Shown: positions 59,694-64,000 of the stretch, piece after piece | Layout: the number at the start of each line of letters is the position of its first letter | Position numbering within the stretch: the stretch's first letter is position 1 | NCBI GenBank assembly: GCA_902806575.1 | Contig: CADCXD010000004.1 | Coordinates: forward strand, 3,224,001 to 3,288,000 | Direction of reading: 5' to 3' | DNA from: Jackrogersella multiformis | Taxonomy: Eukaryota; Ascomycota; Sordariomycetes; Xylariales; Hypoxylaceae | DNA: 64,000 nt | Notes under the pieces: generated by a model | The model's input: the letters and a program-made list of their open reading frames with translations, nothing else | Told to the model about the DNA's origin: nothing | Database searches by the model: none | Made by a program: the position numbers and the translations under genes

Positions 59694-61944
59694 TTATTCA
59701 CTACCAATGATGGCATCCATATTCCCCATTAACACATGAACTTCAACAATCGACCCCGGACCACCAGGGCCTTTCTGAGCTTCTAGTTTAGATCCCGGCC
59801 AGCCTCCAACCGACCTCACGATCTTAACATCCTTCCCAGCGACATTCAACTTGCCAGCCGTCGTCTCGGAATACAGGTCGCCCTCCCATGCCTGCGGATA
59901 CCGCAGCCCGATATCTCCGCTGGTAGATTTATGGATTGCCTGCAGGCAGTTAAGGGGCCTAGCAGCGAAGGTCCCGTTTTCTGCAAACCAAATCGGCTCA
60001 AGCACACGGATGGCAGTGGTTCCACTCGTCGTCGCAGTCTCCAGCTGAGAAGGCTGCGCGGGAGACAACCTTTTCCCGTTCATGACAGGGAGCAGGTCGA
60101 GCGCGATGTCGCTGGCAGTGCTCTTCACCTCGATACCGGCACCAAACGCAAACACGCCGTGAACGACGCCCGATGTCGACTTGATATCGACAAGGTAATC
60201 GCGCATCGGGATCATCTCACTGACATGTATCGGCTCCGCGGCGTGAATAGCGCCGGATATCGAGCTCAGGGACAGAACGGCAGACTTTGGATCTTCTGCG
60301 AGCTCTTCCTTGGGCGTGATCGACACCGTGATGTCGCCCGATGTCGTGTGAAGTCCCAGCATATCGTACAGGGGCCAGTTCCCATCGATTACGCCTGATG
60401 TCGTGGTGGCCTCGATGATGCGGGAATCTAGCACGTACGAGTCTTTTGCCGGGATGAAAGTATAGTCTGGAACCATTGACGCGAGACCGGAGGTGTCATA
60501 CGAGATAGGGCGGTCTGCGCCAGAGCGAATACCCCCTGCTACCGAGGCTAGCCTAGCATAGTCTACGACGTGGAGGGCCAGGTCGTCCAGGAGTAATATA
60601 TCAAGGTGAATCACGCGCATGTTCAACACCCCCAACACTGCGTCGTCGGGTACCCAGATAGTCGCCCTCATTTCAACGCAAGGCCAGTTATTTGTATCTG
60701 GGGAGTCGTACCTCTTCGGCACGCTCACCTTCAAGCCCTGAACTTCCTCGTCGGAGAAGACGTCGAGTAGGATATTCTTGTCGTTAGTAGCAATTTCTAA
60801 CACCAGTCGCGGGCTACCCCCACTATCAAGCCGCCGCACGTTGACCTGGCCGCCAACGCGCACCTGGCTCGTCCCCGAATGTGCATGTTGGTCCTCTATG
60901 AAAGTAACATTATGGTTGCTGTCAAAGTTGAGGGCCAAGATCTGATCCTCGAAGCGGTACTGCGCACCCTTGCAGTAGGTCGGCTGGAAAGGAACCGCAA
61001 CCACAGGCTCGTCAGTTCCTGGTTCAGTCACAGGCTCTTTTATAGGATCTGATGGGACCAGTTCGACAGGTTGCGCCACGATAGTTTTCCTCTGGATCGC
61101 CATGTTAGGAAAATAATTCGACTGTGGCTGAAGAAATGTTAGGTGAGATATTTTGACTTACATGGTCGTCCTCCTTGATTATCCGGAAGGAGCCTGCTAG
61201 AAATCCTGCCACCACAACCAGTATGATCAGGCCAGGCACTAGGATCCTCCAGTTGAGCCACGTAGGCAGCCGCCTCCTGACTCGTTGAGTCCAAGGTGGT
61301 GTGCGGCCGGCTTCTATGTCTTCTGGTTGGCCGATGCTTTCGGGATCTCTGCCCAGCAGCCTCTCATTTTCAACGATGCCCGCTACGCCCATGGTAGAGG
61401 CAAATGTGCTGTAGTTTCTAGATTGGGCCTGTTGGTTGGTGGGTGTGAAGGGAGAGGTTGGCGAAGGCGAGTACGCCGGTGGAGCGTCAGAATATACAGA
61501 AGGAGTCCTTCCTCGCGTTGGATAGGATCGGAGAGGTGTGTGCGATGCTGACGACGGCGAATACGTATGCGCGAACGTGGGATCGAGTTGCGGTCGACGT
61601 GGTGTGGTTGGACTAGCAGCGCGCTGCTTTGATTGACTAGGCTCTTGACTGTTGCCTGATCGTAGTATGGGATGACGGTGGTTGTAGTAATAGTCTTCGA
61701 CCTTCTGAGAATTTGACGGGAACCTTTCCTCGTCTACCTCTCGAGCTTTGGATCCAGCGCCTGGCTCTGACGTTTGCTGTAGTGTGGGGTCGGGAACTAA
61801 GATGTTTGGCACGTTTGGTACTACATGGGACGACGAGGACGAAGAGGCGAAATAGCCATCCGACGGCGATAGCTGATCTGCATAATTCTCGCCATCTGAT
61901 TCCGCGTCGCTACCCTTCGAGCGCAAATCGTCGGAATAAGGCAT
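59694..61944 (-). CDS. Single-pass membrane protein with DUF4097-like beta domain
   Basis: Two exons on the minus strand, 61944-61162 and 61127-59694 (738 aa). The 34-nt intron (GTAAGT to TTCTTCAG) is very short, but it joins the two frames in phase 0 and avoids a stop. I start at ATG 61944; upstream the frame has only a GTG. The first 225 residues are Ser/Pro-rich and disordered. One hydrophobic helix, WRILVPGLIILVVVAGFLAG, lies at about 233-252. The remaining 480 residues are beta-rich with repeated TTSG/TSGD motifs (ATTTSGVIDG, HTTSGDITVS, STSGVVHG, KSTSGDIGL), as in the DUF4097 adhesin-like beta-helix. With no signal peptide it is probably a type II protein with the beta domain outside. 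The role is unknown, perhaps at the cell surface or vacuole. Confidence 0.75.
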
Positions 61945-63706
61945 GGTTTCAAGTGGTTGAAACACTCTTGGCAGGACGACTGAAACTATCGCCAAGGCTG
62001 CTTTTGCTACGACTCGAAACGTTCGCGCGTGTCTTACCGCACTAGCAAAACGACGATTGAAATCAGGAGCCAAGAAATTGTCAAAACCTTTATTACTGAG
62101 CTTGTAATAAGGATTGAGCTGTTCACTGTTGTCTAAGGTGCAATGCACAAGGTGATTCTATCCCGAGCGAGGTGATGTTGGGGAATGCCACAGAACGTGG
62201 TGGTTTTGATCGGGGTAGTCAATCGCTAGATCCAATACTGCAGCATCGTGCCATCGTGTCTGCCTGGAGCGAACTCCGATCGATACCACCATCGGCTCCA
62301 ATAAGGCTGCGTAAGCTCTTCGTGTAGCCTGCGCATACTGCATGTGCAATTCCCCCCCATCGAGCAATAGGGCGAAGCGGCATGCAGCTATCTAGGCAGG
62401 CTACGTAGGTGGCTAACTTGTCGAGGAAGAAGTTGCAGATAGGAGTTGCGGAAAGGGAAGCTCGATAGACAAGCTGCTGGTGTTGAAGAGACCTCATTGG
62501 CTCGACGCACCCGAGCTGACATGCTTCTGCTAGCCAGACTAGTCCGGGGCAATATATCCGGGCGAGCTTAGGTAGGCATATTACGCCATTTGGCAATACC
62601 CCGCTGCTATGTAAGTATGCTTCTTCCCCGGCCTCCTTACAGAGTCCTACGTCTTTTCTCCCCGCTCTCACGTTTTGGTGATACGTCAGCTAGTGATGTT
62701 TAGCTCGTACGTAGGCTCATAGCTGCGAGTTACGAATCTAGTGTATACTAGGGCTGTAAGGTAGGTATACTATAATGGTATCTACCGCTATAAATCTGAT
62801 TGGACAAGAGTACCCGACTATCTGGGCCAAGATAGAGTATATACCTACCTAGGTACCTAGCTCTTGTGCTTAATAAGTTGTAACGCCGTCGATAAGGGGT
62901 TCGATCAAGTGACAACACGGTCCCGGCAGATCAGATCGGAAGCGACAACGTTGGCGTGGCCGGCGTGCTTACCCCAGACTCACCAGCCCTAAACCATCTA
63001 GCGCAGGACGGAGGCACGCGGCTCTGCGATTAGATTATCGACCGTCTCGGCGATCATCCGCGTGGGTACGCTGTTGCTGACCTATAGATCTACCCGGAGT
63101 TGGATGCCGAAGGCATGTGTATCACGATGACCCTTCTCGATGTCATGTTGTTAAAGTATTAGGAGTAGCGAGTCAGCTCACTCGGACGCGGTAAACGGCA
63201 TAAGGTCTTACTTTAACTTCTTGATTACATAACCGCCCTATAGTACTTACCAGTTAAATACCTAAAAGTAAATACACTGTATTAGGTAATGCATCCCTTC
63301 AAGTACTTACATAGGTAGTACTTACATAGGTACTTATTTAAAATTTTGCTTGATAACACAGTGCTTATAAATCTAGCTTAAATATCATACTGAAAAAGAT
63401 AGAGGGTTTGGGACTGCCAGACCGGCACCTGGTCGCAGCTGCCCGTGTCTCATACCTACCCGTTTAACAACTTTCGCCATCCATTAATCATAATTATCAC
63501 TCTTATGCCTCCAATATGACACCTGTCGATAATCGATACCCAGGCATATTAACTTGGGAGGCTGCAGTTCGCTGGGTAGGTAGAAGAACTGCTCAAAGAT
63601 AAGAAGCAGGAAGAAAAGGAAGGCCACGACACATCTCATCGCTTACCTTCTCTACTGTCATCGACCTCCCCTGTCAAATTCGATAAAACCAATCTAGGAA
63701 CTGCTT
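61945..63706. other. Intergenic region at the right side
   Basis: No convincing gene. A 150-codon minus-strand frame at 62219-62671 lacks protein-like features. CCTAGGTACC motifs occur at about 62845-62860 and ACTTACATAGGTA is tandemly repeated at 63305-63335. Confidence 0.5.
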
Positions 63707-63815
63707 TTAAATAAGCAGAGGCTCCAAAAACTCCAAAAACGCCTGAGTCTTTACAACTTGCTCGCGAAGAAGCTTCGCCAGGTTATACGCGGGGACCGAG
63801 TCTTCGCGATGATAG
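63707..63815 (-). CDS. Possible terminal exon of a gene extending past the right edge
   Basis: After a TTTAACTTTGCAG acceptor (minus strand) a 36-codon frame reads YHREDSVPAYNLAKLLREQ and then a hydrophobic amphipathic end with FLEFLEPLLI before TAA at 63709. The composition is clearly protein-like, but the matching upstream exon cannot be fixed within the 180 bases left; another protein-like segment is visible at about 63925-63990. Function unknown. Confidence 0.35.
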
Positions 63816-64000
63816 CTGCAAAGTTAAAAATGTAGGATGAATCCAATAAGATAATATTTGGGACCTTCTGCGAGAATGTCAACCTGCGAGGGAATTTAGG
63901 GATCTAACCCAACGTTTGCCAGGGATAATACCGAGTCTTGGGCAGTATATCCGAGTAATATTCCACCTGGCTAGCCGCTGATAATTGACAACGTACGTAA

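Noticed and set aside
62219..62671. 150-codon minus-strand frame upstream of the 738-aa gene
   Set aside because: No start context, no domain pattern, composition like random sequence.
1..64000. CRISPR arrays or bacterial-type operons
   Set aside because: No regularly spaced repeats, and spliced eukaryotic genes throughout.

Overview
The window looks like a chromosome segment of a filamentous ascomycete (Pezizomycotina, most likely Sordariomycetes). Three things point there. The genes carry short introns of about 50-90 nt with GTRNGT donors and CTRAC/CTAAC branch sites. The gene families are typical of these fungi (HET domain, Zn2Cys6 regulator, fungal chromodomain protein, nuclear TilS, Arb2-fused HDA1). 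A 6.8 kb AT-saturated block has lost almost all CpA/TpG but kept CpG, the signature of repeat-induced point mutation (RIP). The palindrome TACCTAGGTA recurs between genes. The organism was not identified further.

Layout. 0-11 kb: an AT-rich edge, a 1409-aa chromodomain protein (+), and a 1058-aa alpha/beta-hydrolase-TPR protein (-) with NLR-like ends but no nucleotide-binding domain; the flank beyond holds a 151-bp inverted-repeat element. 11.2-18.0 kb: one RIP-destroyed Ty3/gypsy LTR retrotransposon of the chromovirus type. 18-31 kb: an accessory block with a HET-type gene, a tRNA-like SINE candidate, a fungal multi-pass membrane protein, a second HET gene, a Zn2Cys6 transcription factor and a divergently transcribed short-chain dehydrogenase whose shared promoter carries a cluster of CCCG-centred motifs. 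31-56 kb: a housekeeping block with Rab11 GTPase, BRX1, an F-box protein, HDA1 deacetylase, an SR-rich protein, TilS, the mitochondrial SAM carrier and WDR48. 56-64 kb: three poorly known genes (130 aa, 301 aa, and a 738-aa single-pass membrane protein with a DUF4097-like ectodomain) and, at the right edge, a possible terminal exon of a gene that continues outside.

The housekeeping genes do not form a pathway. The accessory block (NLR-like protein, RIP island, HET, membrane protein, HET) has the composition of a fungal self/non-self recognition neighbourhood; that is an inference from gene content. Exon joins were assembled by hand from splice signals and checked for reading-frame continuity. 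The least certain are the transcription factor's third intron, the membrane protein's 5' end and the right-edge exon.
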